Shown here in pieces: positions 43,045 to 52,176 of a stretch of 64,000 nt of DNA. The stretch is from Rhodobiaceae bacterium (GTDB lineage: Bacteria; Pseudomonadota; Alphaproteobacteria; Rhizobiales; Tepidamorphaceae): the NCBI GenBank assembly GCA_020637985.1, contig JACKJK010000012.1, positions 7,609 through 71,608 of the forward strand, given 5' to 3'. Position 1 is the stretch's first letter; every line of letters begins with the position of its first letter. The translations under genes were made by a program, and so were the position numbers. Below the pieces are notes generated by a model. That model ran no database searches, was not told where the DNA came from, and saw only the letters and a program-made list of their open reading frames with translations.

Positions 43045-43072
43045 GGCCGCTGCCGAAAGGTGGCGGCCTTTT
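43045..43072 (+). terminator. Terminator of flp 2
   Basis: Stem GGCCGCTGCC with GGTGGCGGCC, loop GAAA, then TTTTCC. It separates flp 2 from cpaA. Confidence 0.8.
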
Positions 43073-43173
43073 CCGTTTGTGCCCGTGCGCCGGTGGAAAA
43101 CGGATTCTTTAGTTTGTCGCGGTAGTCTGCAGCCAGTGCCCGCGCAGGCCTTTTCAAAGCCGGAGTTCTCGCC

Positions 43174-43674
43174 GTGAAGTTGTTGGTTGTCTACGCGTTT
43201 CCCTTCGCCATGGCGATGGCCGCCTGGCTCGATCTCCTGACGATGAAGATCCCCAACCGCTTCGTGCTCGTGTTCGCCGCGGCGTTCTTCCTCGCCGCAT
43301 TCGCGGTCGGCATGCCGGCCCAGCAGATCGCCATGCACATTGCCGCCGGCGTCGCCATGCTGGTCGTCTCCTTCCTGCTCTTCATCCCCGGCTGGATCGG
43401 CGGCGGCGACGCCAAGTTCTTCGCGGCGACGGCGATGTGGCTCGGTTGGCAGCCGCTGTTCGAATACGCGCTGGTGTCCTCGATATTCGGCGGCCTGCTG
43501 ACGCTGGGGATCCTGTTTGCCCGCTCCCATCCGCTTCCCGCCCCGCTCGCCCGCCAGCCCTGGGTGAGCCGCCTGCACGATGTCGACACCGGCGTTCCCT
43601 ACGGCATCGCCATGGCCATCGCCGGGCTCGTCATTTTCGGCGATTCCCCGTGGGGCGCGGCCATCGGACTCTAG
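43174..43674 (+). CDS. cpaA: Prepilin peptidase CpaA
   Basis: 166 residues, GTG start, about five membrane segments. The aspartyl protease residues are in DLLTMKIPNR (about 20-29, first Asp) and GGGDAKFFAA (about 74-83, second Asp). It lacks the N-terminal methylase domain, as usual in Tad systems. It cleaves the Flp pilins and TadE pseudopilins on the cytoplasmic side. Confidence 0.93.
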   Translation: MKLLVVYAFPFAMAMAAWLDLLTMKIPNRFVLVFAAAFFLAAFAVGMPAQQIAMHIAAGVAMLVVSFLLFIPGWIGGGDAKFFAATAMWLGWQPLFEYALVSSIFGGLLTLGILFARSHPLPAPLARQPWVSRLHDVDTGVPYGIAMAIAGLVIFGDSPWGAAIGL

Positions 43675-43719
43675 CGCCATCGCCGCGTCACGACCGCGCG
43701 GCGGATTGATTAGACCCTG

Positions 43720-43734
43720 TTAACCATAAGTTGA
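43720..43734. promoter_or_regulatory. CtrA-like box before cpaB
   Basis: TTAA-N7-TTGA, close to the CtrA consensus TTAA-N7-TTAA, 62 bases before the cpaB ATG. CtrA governs pilin genes in Caulobacter and cell-cycle genes in Hyphomicrobiales. A single site read by eye; chance occurrence is possible. Confidence 0.4.
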
Positions 43735-43795
43735 CGGACCCGGCGCTAAGCTCCGGCACGAATAGACCGAGTGTCACGTGTACCGGAGTCTTTAC

Positions 43796-44599
43796 ATGCG
43801 TTCTGCACGGCTGATCATTCTGACAATTGCGCTTGGCGCCGGCGCGGCCGCCTTCATGCTGGTCCGCAACATCGGTCAGGCGCCGGATGCCGAAGTCATC
43901 CAGGTCACCGAGACGGTCGGTGTCATGAAGGTGCTCGTCGCCGCGCGCGATCTCAAGCCGGGCACGGTCATCGCCTCCGGCGACCTGGAATGGCAGGACT
44001 GGCCGGAATCCGGCGCCCCGAACCTGATCAAGGAAACCGAAAAGCCGGACGCGCTCTCCGAGATGAACGGTTCGGTGGTGCGCTCCGAGCTCGTGATCGG
44101 CGAGCCGGTGCGCATGTCGAAGGTCGTGACCGTCGGTTCCGGCGGCTATCTGTCGGCGGTTCTGCCGCCCGGCAAGCGCGCCATCGCCACGTCCGTTTCG
44201 CCGGAGACCGGTGCCGGCGGGTTCATCCTGCCCAATGACCGTGTCGACGTCATTCTCACCCGGCGCGAACCCGACCCCTACGAGGACGGCAAGGAAGTCC
44301 TGCTGTCCGACACGGTCCTCAAGAACGTGCGCGTGCTCGCCATCGATCAGACGGTCGAGGAACAGAACGGCGAGACGGTGGTCGTCGGGTCGGTGGCGAC
44401 GCTGGAACTCGATTCAAGGCAGTCCGAGACGCTGGCGCTCGCCGGACGCATGGGCGAGCTGTCGCTGGCCCTGCGCTCGATTCTCGATGGCGAGGAAGAC
44501 AACAGCTCGGGAACGGCGTCGCTTGGCACCGGGCGCCGCGGCGACACGGTGAAGATGGTGCGCTTCGGCGTCGCGACCGAGGTCACGGGCGGAAAGTAG
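43796..44599 (+). CDS. cpaB: Flp pilus assembly protein CpaB
   Basis: 267 residues, ATG with CGGAG 8 bases upstream; 43778 is 6 codons earlier. One N-terminal membrane segment (about 5-24), then an SAF domain (about 40-105: VLVAARDLKPGTVIASGDLEW and EPVRMSKV) and an RcpC/CpaB domain (about 115-230: GKRAIATSVSPETGAGGFILPNDRVDVILT, in part). It links the secretin with the inner-membrane complex. First gene of the cpaB-cpaF-tadBC unit. Confidence 0.94.
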   Translation: MRSARLIILTIALGAGAAAFMLVRNIGQAPDAEVIQVTETVGVMKVLVAARDLKPGTVIASGDLEWQDWPESGAPNLIKETEKPDALSEMNGSVVRSELVIGEPVRMSKVVTVGSGGYLSAVLPPGKRAIATSVSPETGAGGFILPNDRVDVILTRREPDPYEDGKEVLLSDTVLKNVRVLAIDQTVEEQNGETVVVGSVATLELDSRQSETLALAGRMGELSLALRSILDGEEDNSSGTASLGTGRRGDTVKMVRFGVATEVTGGK

Positions 44600-44614
44600 C
44601 GGGCGGAAAGTGGA

Positions 44615-46084
44615 ATGAGTGTGGGTGAAACCATGTTTGATGCGCAACAGATCCCGAAGGTCACTGCACGCCCCGCCTTGTGGCGCAGGTTTGCCATGGC
44701 CGCTGCAATCGCGGTGGCGGCAATCGTCGGCCAGCCCGCGGCGCCTGCATCGGCCGCCGACGCGGCCGTGGCGCTCGACCACTACCAGGGCCGCTCCGTT
44801 CAGCTCGGCCTCAACAAGTCGCTGGTCGTCGACCTGCCGCGCGATGCCCGCGATGTCCTGGTCTCGAGCCCCAAGATCGCCGACGCCGTGATGCGCTCGT
44901 CGCGCCGCGCCTACCTGATCGGCATGGAAGTCGGCTCCACCAACGTCTTCTTCTTCGACGCCAACGGCGAGCAGATCGCGGCGCTCGAGGTCGAGGTGCA
45001 GCGCGACACGAGCGAGCTCAACCGCACGATCGCGCAGATGATCCCCGGCTCCAGCGTCCGCGCTGAGGCCATGGGCGAGAACATCGTGCTGACCGGCGCG
45101 GTGCGCACCCCGCTCGACGCCCAGAAGGCGTTCGACATCGCAGCCCGCTACATCGGCGACAAGGAGAAGGTGCTCTCGATGGTCGGCGCCGAGGGCTCCG
45201 AGCAGGTCTCCGTCAAGGTCCAGATCGTCGAGGTCAAGCGCACCACGCTGAAGCAGTTCGGCGTCGACTTCCCCACCGCCGTGAACGGCATCGCGACCAA
45301 CGTCTTCGATGCCGGCAAGGTCGCCGCCGGCTTCGGCGTCGCCAATGCCTTCGGCGCGACCAACAGCTCGCCGACCAACACGCTCGTCGGCACATGGAGC
45401 CCGAGCGACGGGGATTCCGTCTCGGTCGCCGTACGCGCGCTTGAACGTCAGGGCCTGCTGCGCGTGCTTGCCGAGCCGACCCTGTCTGCGATCTCCGGCG
45501 AATCGGCGAAGTTCCTCGCCGGCGGCGAGTTCCCGATCCCCGCTGGTCGTGACCAGGACGGCAACATCATCATCGAGTACAAGGAATTCGGCGTCGGACT
45601 GGGCATCACCCCGGTGGTGATGTCGGGCGAGCGCATCAGCCTGCGCGTGTCCTCGGAAGTCTCCGAACTGTCCGACGAGAACCAGATCACGCTCGGCAAC
45701 ATCTCGATCCCCTCGATCACGGTGCGCCGCGCCGAGACCACCGTCGAGTTGCCATCGGGCGGGTCGCTGGTCGTCGCCGGGCTCATCAAGCAGGACCGCA
45801 ACCACGTCATCAACGGTCTGCCGGTGGTCAAGGATCTGCCAGTGCTGGGCGCGCTGTTCCGCTCGACGGATTTCGTCAACCATGAGACCGAGATGGTGGC
45901 GATCGTCACGCCCTACCTGGTCAAGCCGGTGGCGCGCAAGGAACTCGCCCTGCCCAACGACAACCTGCATGCGCCGTCCGACCACGAGCAGTACCTGCTC
46001 GGCCGCCTCAACAAGATCTACGGCGTTTCGGGTGGTCAGCCGCAGGGCCCCTATCACGGTGAGATCGGATTTATCGTCAAGTAG
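44615..46084 (+). CDS. cpaC: Tad secretin CpaC/RcpA
   Basis: 489 residues with a signal peptide (about 25-48, ending PASAADA), a pilus N-terminal domain (about 50-130), a BON-like part and the secretin domain (about 250-420), which has EPTLSAISGESAKFLAGGEFPIP and the C-terminal GLIKQDRNHVINGLPVVKDLPVLGALFRS (in part). It forms the outer-membrane ring for the pilus. 16 bases after cpaB. Confidence 0.95.
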   Translation: MSVGETMFDAQQIPKVTARPALWRRFAMAAAIAVAAIVGQPAAPASAADAAVALDHYQGRSVQLGLNKSLVVDLPRDARDVLVSSPKIADAVMRSSRRAYLIGMEVGSTNVFFFDANGEQIAALEVEVQRDTSELNRTIAQMIPGSSVRAEAMGENIVLTGAVRTPLDAQKAFDIAARYIGDKEKVLSMVGAEGSEQVSVKVQIVEVKRTTLKQFGVDFPTAVNGIATNVFDAGKVAAGFGVANAFGATNSSPTNTLVGTWSPSDGDSVSVAVRALERQGLLRVLAEPTLSAISGESAKFLAGGEFPIPAGRDQDGNIIIEYKEFGVGLGITPVVMSGERISLRVSSEVSELSDENQITLGNISIPSITVRRAETTVELPSGGSLVVAGLIKQDRNHVINGLPVVKDLPVLGALFRSTDFVNHETEMVAIVTPYLVKPVARKELALPNDNLHAPSDHEQYLLGRLNKIYGVSGGQPQGPYHGEIGFIVK

Positions 46085-46107
46085 GCCGCGTGCCGGTGGA
46101 GAGTAAG

Positions 46108-46842
46108 ATGCATCGAGTGGAGAAAATGGTCCCGACCCTACCGGTCCTGCGCCGCGCTGCGATCTGCGCCGGCGCCGTGACGCTGGCCCTGGTGGCGGCG
46201 GGCTGCCGCATGAACTCCGGTCCCGACCACACTGGCGCGGTGCCGCTTGGCTACGAGCAGCGCCATCCCGTTACCGTCGGCTACAAGCCGGTCGACATCA
46301 TCATCTACGCCGATCCCTATGCCGGCGGTTTGTCCGCGCAGGACGCGACGCAGGTCGCCGCCCTGGCACGCCAGTATCGCAACTCCGGCCATGGCACCAT
46401 CTACCTGCAGGCGCCCAGCGGCAGCGGCGCTGATTCGGCCGTCCATTCAGCCTCGACCCAGATCCGCCAGATCCTTGCGCGCGAGGGCGTCGAGCCGTCG
46501 CTGCTGACAGTTCACACCTACCGTGCCGATGGCAGCCAGGGCCCGGCGCCGATGAAGCTCGTCTTCTACCGCTATTCCGCCGAGGCCGGCCCGTGCGGCA
46601 ACTGGCCCGACAGCATGACGCACAATCCCTCCAACGCGGAATACGAGAATTTCGGCTGCACCTCGCAGCGCAATCTCGCCGCGATGGTCGAGGATCCACG
46701 CGATCTGCTTGGCCCGCGCGGCGATGGCCCGCGCGATGCCATGCGTCGCACGACCGTCCAGGACAAGTATCGCCGCGGCGAGGATCCGGCCACTGTCTAC
46801 AACGAGGACGGCACCCAGATCAGCGAGGTGGGTCAGCAATGA
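46108..46842 (+). CDS. cpaD: Pilus assembly lipoprotein CpaD
   Basis: 244 residues from ATG 46108 (GGAG 6 bases upstream); GTG 46090 is a longer option. Lipobox LVAAGC near residue 33, then the CpaD domain with CGNWPDSMTHNPSNAEYENFGC, a pair of cysteines and the conserved NxxNxExxNFGC phrase. It helps secretin insertion. The stop overlaps the cpaE ATG by 4 bases. Confidence 0.93.
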   Translation: MHRVEKMVPTLPVLRRAAICAGAVTLALVAAGCRMNSGPDHTGAVPLGYEQRHPVTVGYKPVDIIIYADPYAGGLSAQDATQVAALARQYRNSGHGTIYLQAPSGSGADSAVHSASTQIRQILAREGVEPSLLTVHTYRADGSQGPAPMKLVFYRYSAEAGPCGNWPDSMTHNPSNAEYENFGCTSQRNLAAMVEDPRDLLGPRGDGPRDAMRRTTVQDKYRRGEDPATVYNEDGTQISEVGQQ

Positions 46843-48134
46843 CGCTAGCGTTTGATCAGGAGCGCAACAGCGGCCCGGCGGCCGCCAGCGCCGCCGCGGC
46901 CATGCCCGGCTCCGCCCAGGTTGCCACGCTGCTGCCGCGGATCTCGATCCAGGCCTTCTGCGACACCCGTGAGGTGTTTGCCGCTCTGGAGGAGGCGCGC
47001 AGCGACCGCCGCACCAGCCGCACCCAGATGAGCGTCCAGATGGGCGGGGTGGCGGCCGCGATCGAGTTTTACGAGGAATCCCCGACACCCAACGTCGTCA
47101 TCCTGGAATGCGGTCATTCCGGCGACCGGCTGCTCGCCGACCTCGACCGCCTGGCCGAGGTCTGCGACCAGGAAACCCAGGTCGTCGTCGTCGGCCACGC
47201 CAACGACGTGATGCTCTATCGCCAGCTGATGGCGCGCGGGGTCAGCGAATACCTCGTCGCGCCGATCGGGCCGGTCGATGCGATCGCGGCGATGTGCCGC
47301 CTGTTCGCCCAGGAAGGCCAGCAGCAGATCGGCCGCTCGGTTGCCTTCATCGGCGCCAAGGGCGGTGTCGGCGCGTCGACGATCGCGCACAACTTCGCCT
47401 GGGCCATGTCGCAGGACCTGACGAAGAATGTCGCGCTGGCCGATCTCGACCTGCCATTCGGCACCGCCGGGCTCGACTTCAACCAGGACCCGGCGCAAGG
47501 CATCGCGGACGCGATCTTCGCTGGCGACCGCCTCGACGAGGCGCTGATCGACAAGCTGCTGTGGAAATGCACCGAGCGGCTGAGCCTGTTCGCCGCGCCC
47601 TCGACGCTTGACCGCGACTACGACCTCGACTTCGAATCGATCGAATCCGTGATCGACCTGACGCGCGGCCTCGTCCCCCACCTGGTGCTCGACCTGCCGC
47701 ACCAGTGGAACGGATGGACACGCCAGACGCTGCTGTCGGCCGACGACATCGTGATCGTGGCGGCTCCCGACCTCGGCAACCTGCGCAACGCCAAGAACCT
47801 GGTCGACCTGCTCAAGCAGCACCGTCGCAACGACCGCCAGCCGTTCCTCGTGCTGAACCAGGTCGGCATACCCAAGCGGCCCGAAATCGCGCCGCGCGAG
47901 TTCGCCGCCGCACTCGATCTGGTGCTGTCAGCCGAGATCGCCTTCGATCCGCAGCTGTTCGGCACGGCGGCCAACAACGGGCAGATGATTTCCGAGGCGC
48001 AGGCCAATGCCAAGGCAGCCGACGCGTTCAGGCAACTGGCGCGCTGTGTCGTCGGACAGAACGACACGCCGCGCGGCGCCAATACCCTGATCGCGCAGTT
48101 GATGGCGCGGCTGAAACACCCCAAGGGCAAGTAG
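46839..48134 (+). CDS. cpaE: Pilus assembly ATPase CpaE (ParA/MinD-like)
   Basis: 431 residues. A receiver-like N-terminal region (about 45-150, VVILECGHSGDRLLADLDRL) precedes a ParA/MinD ATPase domain with the deviant Walker A GAKGGVGASTIAHN (no second Lys, as usual in CpaE) and Walker A' DLDLPFGTAG. It places the secretion site at the pole in Caulobacter. Overlaps cpaD by 4 bases. Confidence 0.94.
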   Translation: MTLAFDQERNSGPAAASAAAAMPGSAQVATLLPRISIQAFCDTREVFAALEEARSDRRTSRTQMSVQMGGVAAAIEFYEESPTPNVVILECGHSGDRLLADLDRLAEVCDQETQVVVVGHANDVMLYRQLMARGVSEYLVAPIGPVDAIAAMCRLFAQEGQQQIGRSVAFIGAKGGVGASTIAHNFAWAMSQDLTKNVALADLDLPFGTAGLDFNQDPAQGIADAIFAGDRLDEALIDKLLWKCTERLSLFAAPSTLDRDYDLDFESIESVIDLTRGLVPHLVLDLPHQWNGWTRQTLLSADDIVIVAAPDLGNLRNAKNLVDLLKQHRRNDRQPFLVLNQVGIPKRPEIAPREFAAALDLVLSAEIAFDPQLFGTAANNGQMISEAQANAKAADAFRQLARCVVGQNDTPRGANTLIAQLMARLKHPKGK

Positions 48135-48152
48135 AGGCGGGCGAGCGCGACC

Positions 48153-49877
48153 ATGTTCGGACGACGTGGACCAGGTGGATCCGATACCTTCGGCGGCCGC
48201 AAGGCTGGGTTCGGGGGCGTCGATTCGCGTCAGGGCAGGGAAACGCCGGAGCGCTTCGCCGAACCCGATACCTTGCCCCCGCCGCCGGGCGCCGACTCGC
48301 TCCCGCCGGCGCCGGCATTCGTGGACGACCCGGAAACGTCTGTCTTTGCCGGGCAGGGTATGGACAGCGCATTTCCATCCGCTGCCGGACTCTCCGGCCC
48401 CGGCGAGGAGAAACCGACCCACACGCTGGCCGGCTTCGGCACCATGCGCGATGTCGACCCTGCCAGCATGCCGGCGATCGAGCCGGCGCGTAACACGCTG
48501 AGCGAAGAGGACATGCCGGCCAGGCAAAAGCCTGCGAAGCACGCCAGGCCCGCCGCCGCCGCTCCCGCCCGCCGCGCGCGCTCCGAAGAATACTACGACA
48601 TGAAGACGCAGATCTTTTCTGCGCTCATCGATGCTATCGACCTGTCGCAGCTCGCGCGCATGGACGCCGACACCGCGCGCGACGAGATCCGCGACATCGT
48701 CAACGAAATCATCACGCTGAAGAATGTCGCCCTGTCGATCGCCGAGCAGGAAGACCTCCTAGACGATATCTGCAACGACGTCCTCGGCTACGGCCCGCTG
48801 GAACCGTTACTGGCACGCGACGACATCGCCGACGTCATGGTCAATGGCGCCGACACGGTGTTCATCGAAGTGGACGGCAAGATCGAGCAGACCAACGTCC
48901 GCTTCCGTGACAATTCGCAGCTCCTCAACATCTGCCAGCGCATCGTCAGCCAGGTTGGCCGCCGTGTCGACGAGGCAAGCCCGATCTGCGACGCGCGCCT
49001 CATCGACGGCAGCCGCGTCAACGTCATCGTGCCGCCGCTTGCCATCGACGGGCCGACGCTCACGATCCGCAAGTTCAAGAAGGACAAGCTGACGCTCGAC
49101 CAGCTGGTCAAGTTCGGTTCGATCTCGCCGGAGGGCGCCAGGATCCTGCAGATCGTCGGGCGTTGCCGCTGTAACGTCATCATCTCGGGCGGCACCGGTT
49201 CGGGCAAGACGACACTGCTCAACTGCCTGACCCGTTACATCGAGGAAGACGAGCGCATCATCACCTGCGAGGACGCCGCCGAACTGCAGCTGCAGCAGCC
49301 CCATGTCGTGCGCCTCGAAACCCGCCCGCCCAACCTCGAGGGCACCGGCGAGATCACCATGCGCGAACTGGTCAAGAACTGTCTGCGCATGCGCCCTGAA
49401 CGCATCATCGTTGGCGAGGTGCGCGGACCCGAGGCTTTCGACCTGCTGCAGGCCATGAACACCGGTCACGACGGCTCGATGGGCACACTGCACGCCAACT
49501 CCCCGCGCGAGGCGCTGTCGCGTATCCAGGGCATGATCACCATGGGTGGCTATGCGCTCCCGCCCGCCACGATCCGCGAAATGATCGTCTCCTCGGTGGA
49601 CGTGATCGTCCAGGCCCAGCGTCTGCGCGACGGTTCGCGCCGCATCACCCACATCACTGAGGTGCTGGGCACCGAAGGCGAGGTCATCACGACGCAGGAC
49701 ATCTTCGTCTACGACATGGTCGGCGAGGACGCCAACGGCAAGATCATCGGCAAGCACCGGTCCACGGGCATCGGCCGTCCGCGTTTCTGGGACCGCGCGC
49801 GCTACTTCAACGAGGAGAAGAACCTCGCCGCCGCGCTCGATGCAGCCGCGGCCGATATCGAGCAGGCGGGAGTCTAG
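48153..49877 (+). CDS. cpaF: Secretion motor ATPase CpaF/TadA
   Basis: 574 residues, longer than the usual 450-500 because of a 130-residue Gly/Pro-rich N-terminus that looks disordered. The GspE/VirB11-type core has Walker A SGGTGSGKTTLLN, the Asp box ITCEDAAELQLQQPHV, Walker B RMRPERIIVGEVRGPEAF and the His box GHDGSMGTLHAN. It drives pilus extension. Three bases before tadB. Confidence 0.96.
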   Translation: MFGRRGPGGSDTFGGRKAGFGGVDSRQGRETPERFAEPDTLPPPPGADSLPPAPAFVDDPETSVFAGQGMDSAFPSAAGLSGPGEEKPTHTLAGFGTMRDVDPASMPAIEPARNTLSEEDMPARQKPAKHARPAAAAPARRARSEEYYDMKTQIFSALIDAIDLSQLARMDADTARDEIRDIVNEIITLKNVALSIAEQEDLLDDICNDVLGYGPLEPLLARDDIADVMVNGADTVFIEVDGKIEQTNVRFRDNSQLLNICQRIVSQVGRRVDEASPICDARLIDGSRVNVIVPPLAIDGPTLTIRKFKKDKLTLDQLVKFGSISPEGARILQIVGRCRCNVIISGGTGSGKTTLLNCLTRYIEEDERIITCEDAAELQLQQPHVVRLETRPPNLEGTGEITMRELVKNCLRMRPERIIVGEVRGPEAFDLLQAMNTGHDGSMGTLHANSPREALSRIQGMITMGGYALPPATIREMIVSSVDVIVQAQRLRDGSRRITHITEVLGTEGEVITTQDIFVYDMVGEDANGKIIGKHRSTGIGRPRFWDRARYFNEEKNLAAALDAAAADIEQAGV

Positions 49878-49880
49878 GCC

Positions 49881-50873
49881 GTGCTCTCCGCGACCCTCGT
49901 CCAGATCGCCATCGCCTTCTTCGCCATGGCCTGCATAGGTGGCCTGGCGTGGGTGTTCCTCATGCCGCGTCTGGACGGCACGACCTCGGCCGCCAAGCGG
50001 GTCGAAAAGATCAGCACGCGCACGACCACGCTGTCGGCGGCGCCCGACCGCGAAAAGGAAGGCGTCAAGCGCCGCCGCCAGGTCGAGGATACGATCCGCG
50101 AGATCGAGGAACGCAACAAGAAGACGCGCAAGCGCACCCTGAAGGGCGACATCCGCAGCGCCGGTCTGCAGTGGACCGTGCAGAAGTTCTGGATCATTTC
50201 GCTGCTCATCGGCCAGGGCACCGCGGCAGCCGCGCTGTTTTCCGGCGCGCCGCTGCTTGTTGGCGCCGCCATTTTCTTCATCTTCACGCTCGGGTTTCCG
50301 CGCTGGTTACTGAGTTTCCTGCGCAACCGCCGCGAACGCAAATTCCTCAACGAATTCGCCAATGCCGTTGACGTCATCGTGCGCGGCGTCAAGGCAGGCC
50401 TGCCGCTCACCGACTGCCTGCGCATCGTTTCCCAGGAATCTTCCGAGCCGGTGCGCTCGGAGTTCCGCGCCGTGATCGAGGCCCAGGTCATGGGCATCCC
50501 GCTCGCCGATGCCGTGGCGCGCATGTACGAGCGCACACCGCTGGCCGAGGTTTCCTTTTTCGTCATCGTGATCACGATCCAGCAGAAGACCGGCGGCAAT
50601 CTCAGCGAGACGCTCGGCAACCTTTCGCGCGTGCTGCGCGACCGCAAGAAGATGAAGGCCAAGATCACCGCGATGAGCCAGGAGGCCAAGGCGTCCGCCA
50701 TGATCATCGGCGCGCTGCCGCTGGTCGTCATGGGCCTCGTCTCGATGACCAGCCCCGACTACATAGCGCTGCTTTGGACCGACAAGCTCGGCCAGCTGAT
50801 GCTGCTGTGCTCGGCCTTCTGGATGTTCTGCGGCGTGATGGTCATGCGCAAGATGATCAACTTCGATTTCTAG
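49881..50873 (+). CDS. tadB: Tad platform protein TadB
   Basis: 330 residues, GTG start. T2SSF-type domain with membrane segments near 5-24, 112-150, 270-290 and 300-322, and the family phrase VDVIVRGVKAGLPLTDCLRIV plus QQKTGGNLSETLGNLSRVLRDRKKM (in part). Inner-membrane base with TadC and CpaF. Confidence 0.93.
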   Translation: MLSATLVQIAIAFFAMACIGGLAWVFLMPRLDGTTSAAKRVEKISTRTTTLSAAPDREKEGVKRRRQVEDTIREIEERNKKTRKRTLKGDIRSAGLQWTVQKFWIISLLIGQGTAAAALFSGAPLLVGAAIFFIFTLGFPRWLLSFLRNRRERKFLNEFANAVDVIVRGVKAGLPLTDCLRIVSQESSEPVRSEFRAVIEAQVMGIPLADAVARMYERTPLAEVSFFVIVITIQQKTGGNLSETLGNLSRVLRDRKKMKAKITAMSQEAKASAMIIGALPLVVMGLVSMTSPDYIALLWTDKLGQLMLLCSAFWMFCGVMVMRKMINFDF

Positions 50874-50888
50874 GGCGGGACTGCGACG

Positions 50889-51857
50889 ATGAATCTCACC
50901 TCGCTGCTGATCAGCCCGGCATTCCTTGCAAGCCTGCTTGCCGCACTCGCGGTCGGGGCGACGGTGTTGACGCTCGCCGGGCCGCTGATCCAGCCCGACA
51001 AGCTGAAGTCGCGCATGAAGTCGGTCGCCATCGAGCGCGAGAAGCTGCGCCAGCGCGAGCGCGCGCGGCTCAACAGCAAGGAAGAGATCCACCTGCGCAA
51101 TACGCCGAAGGCGATGGTGCAGCGCATCGTCGATCGCTTCAACCTGCGCAAGCACCTCGAGGACGGTACCCTGAAGGACCGGTTGCGCATGGCCGGCTTC
51201 CGCGGCGATGCGCCGCTCTACATGTTCCTGTTCATGCAGATCGCGCTGCCGCCCATCGTCTTCCTGGTGGCGCTCTTCTATTTCTTTGTGCTCGGCGTCT
51301 ACTCGGACCGCCCGGCGGTGCTGCGCTTCGCGATCGCCCTGGGCTGCGGGCTTGTCGGTTTCTTCGCGCCGAAGATCTTCCTGTCCAACCGAATCCAGAA
51401 GCGCCAGATCGAGTTCCAGCGCGTGTTTCCCGATTCGCTGGACCTGATGCTGATCTGCGTCGAGGCCGGCATGTCGATCGAACAGGCAATGCGCAAGGTG
51501 TCGGAGGAAGTCGGTGCGCGCTCGGTTACCGTCGCCGAGGAATTCGCGCTGACAACCGCCGAGCTTTCCTACCTTCAGGAACGCCGCGTCGCCTACGAGA
51601 ACTTCGCGAAACGCACCGGGTTGTCCGGCGTCAAGGACGTCACCACTGCACTGATCCAGGCTGAGCGCTACGGCACGCCCCTGGCCCACGCCCTGCGCGT
51701 GATGGCGCAGGAAAACCGCGACATGCGCATGGCGGAAGCCGAGAAGAAGGCGGCCGCCCTGCCGCCGAAGCTGACCGTGCCGATGATCGTGTTCTTCCTG
51801 CCGGTCCTCTTCGTGGTCATCCTCGGCCCCGCCGTCATCCGCGTCATGGCGCTCTGA
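50889..51857 (+). CDS. tadC: Tad platform protein TadC
   Basis: 322 residues, T2SSF domain. Segments near 8-28, 110-130, 140-160 and 295-318; the core phrase is DSLDLMLICVEAGMSIEQAMRKV, and LIQAERYGTPLAHALRVMAQE follows. The TGA stop shares its GA with the first of two palindromic repeats (51856). Last gene of the cpaB-tadC unit. Confidence 0.94.
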   Translation: MNLTSLLISPAFLASLLAALAVGATVLTLAGPLIQPDKLKSRMKSVAIEREKLRQRERARLNSKEEIHLRNTPKAMVQRIVDRFNLRKHLEDGTLKDRLRMAGFRGDAPLYMFLFMQIALPPIVFLVALFYFFVLGVYSDRPAVLRFAIALGCGLVGFFAPKIFLSNRIQKRQIEFQRVFPDSLDLMLICVEAGMSIEQAMRKVSEEVGARSVTVAEEFALTTAELSYLQERRVAYENFAKRTGLSGVKDVTTALIQAERYGTPLAHALRVMAQENRDMRMAEAEKKAAALPPKLTVPMIVFFLPVLFVVILGPAVIRVMAL

Positions 51858-51905
51858 GCATCACCCCGAAAAGTTGCGAGACTTTTCGGATCAGGTGATG
51901 CGGCG
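51856..51905. repeat. Palindromic repeat, GAAAAGTTGC family, copy C
   Basis: Outer arms GCATCACC/GGTGATGC, inner arms CCGAAAAGT/ACTTTTCGG, both perfect. It starts inside the tadC stop codon. Head of a tandem pair with a 55-base period. Confidence 0.8.
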
Positions 51906-51910
51906 GGTAA

Positions 51911-51960
51911 GAGCATCACCCCGAAAAGTTGCGGGACTTTTCGGATCAGGCAATGCGGCG
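51911..51960. repeat. Palindromic repeat, GAAAAGTTGC family, copy D
   Basis: Same unit as copy C, 55 bases later; inner arms intact, outer arms GCATCACC/GGCAATGC with two mismatches. The pair might act as a double hairpin between tadC and convergent tadD. Confidence 0.8.
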
Positions 51961-52176
51961 GACGAGACACACAAGACCATCCGGGGTTTTCCGGGCCGAT
52001 TGGAGAAACGTGGTGGGGCTGATTGCCCGCCGCAGGCGTTGAAGCCCGCGCGCCAGCGCGGACAGCTCTCATCGTCATGAACAAGGGCCTTGCGGGAGAA
52101 ACGCGCGCGCCACCGGCATGAGCGCGGGCGGCGGCTCGCCGGCGGTTGCTGTCTGGCGGGATTTGTCGCCTGCGCG

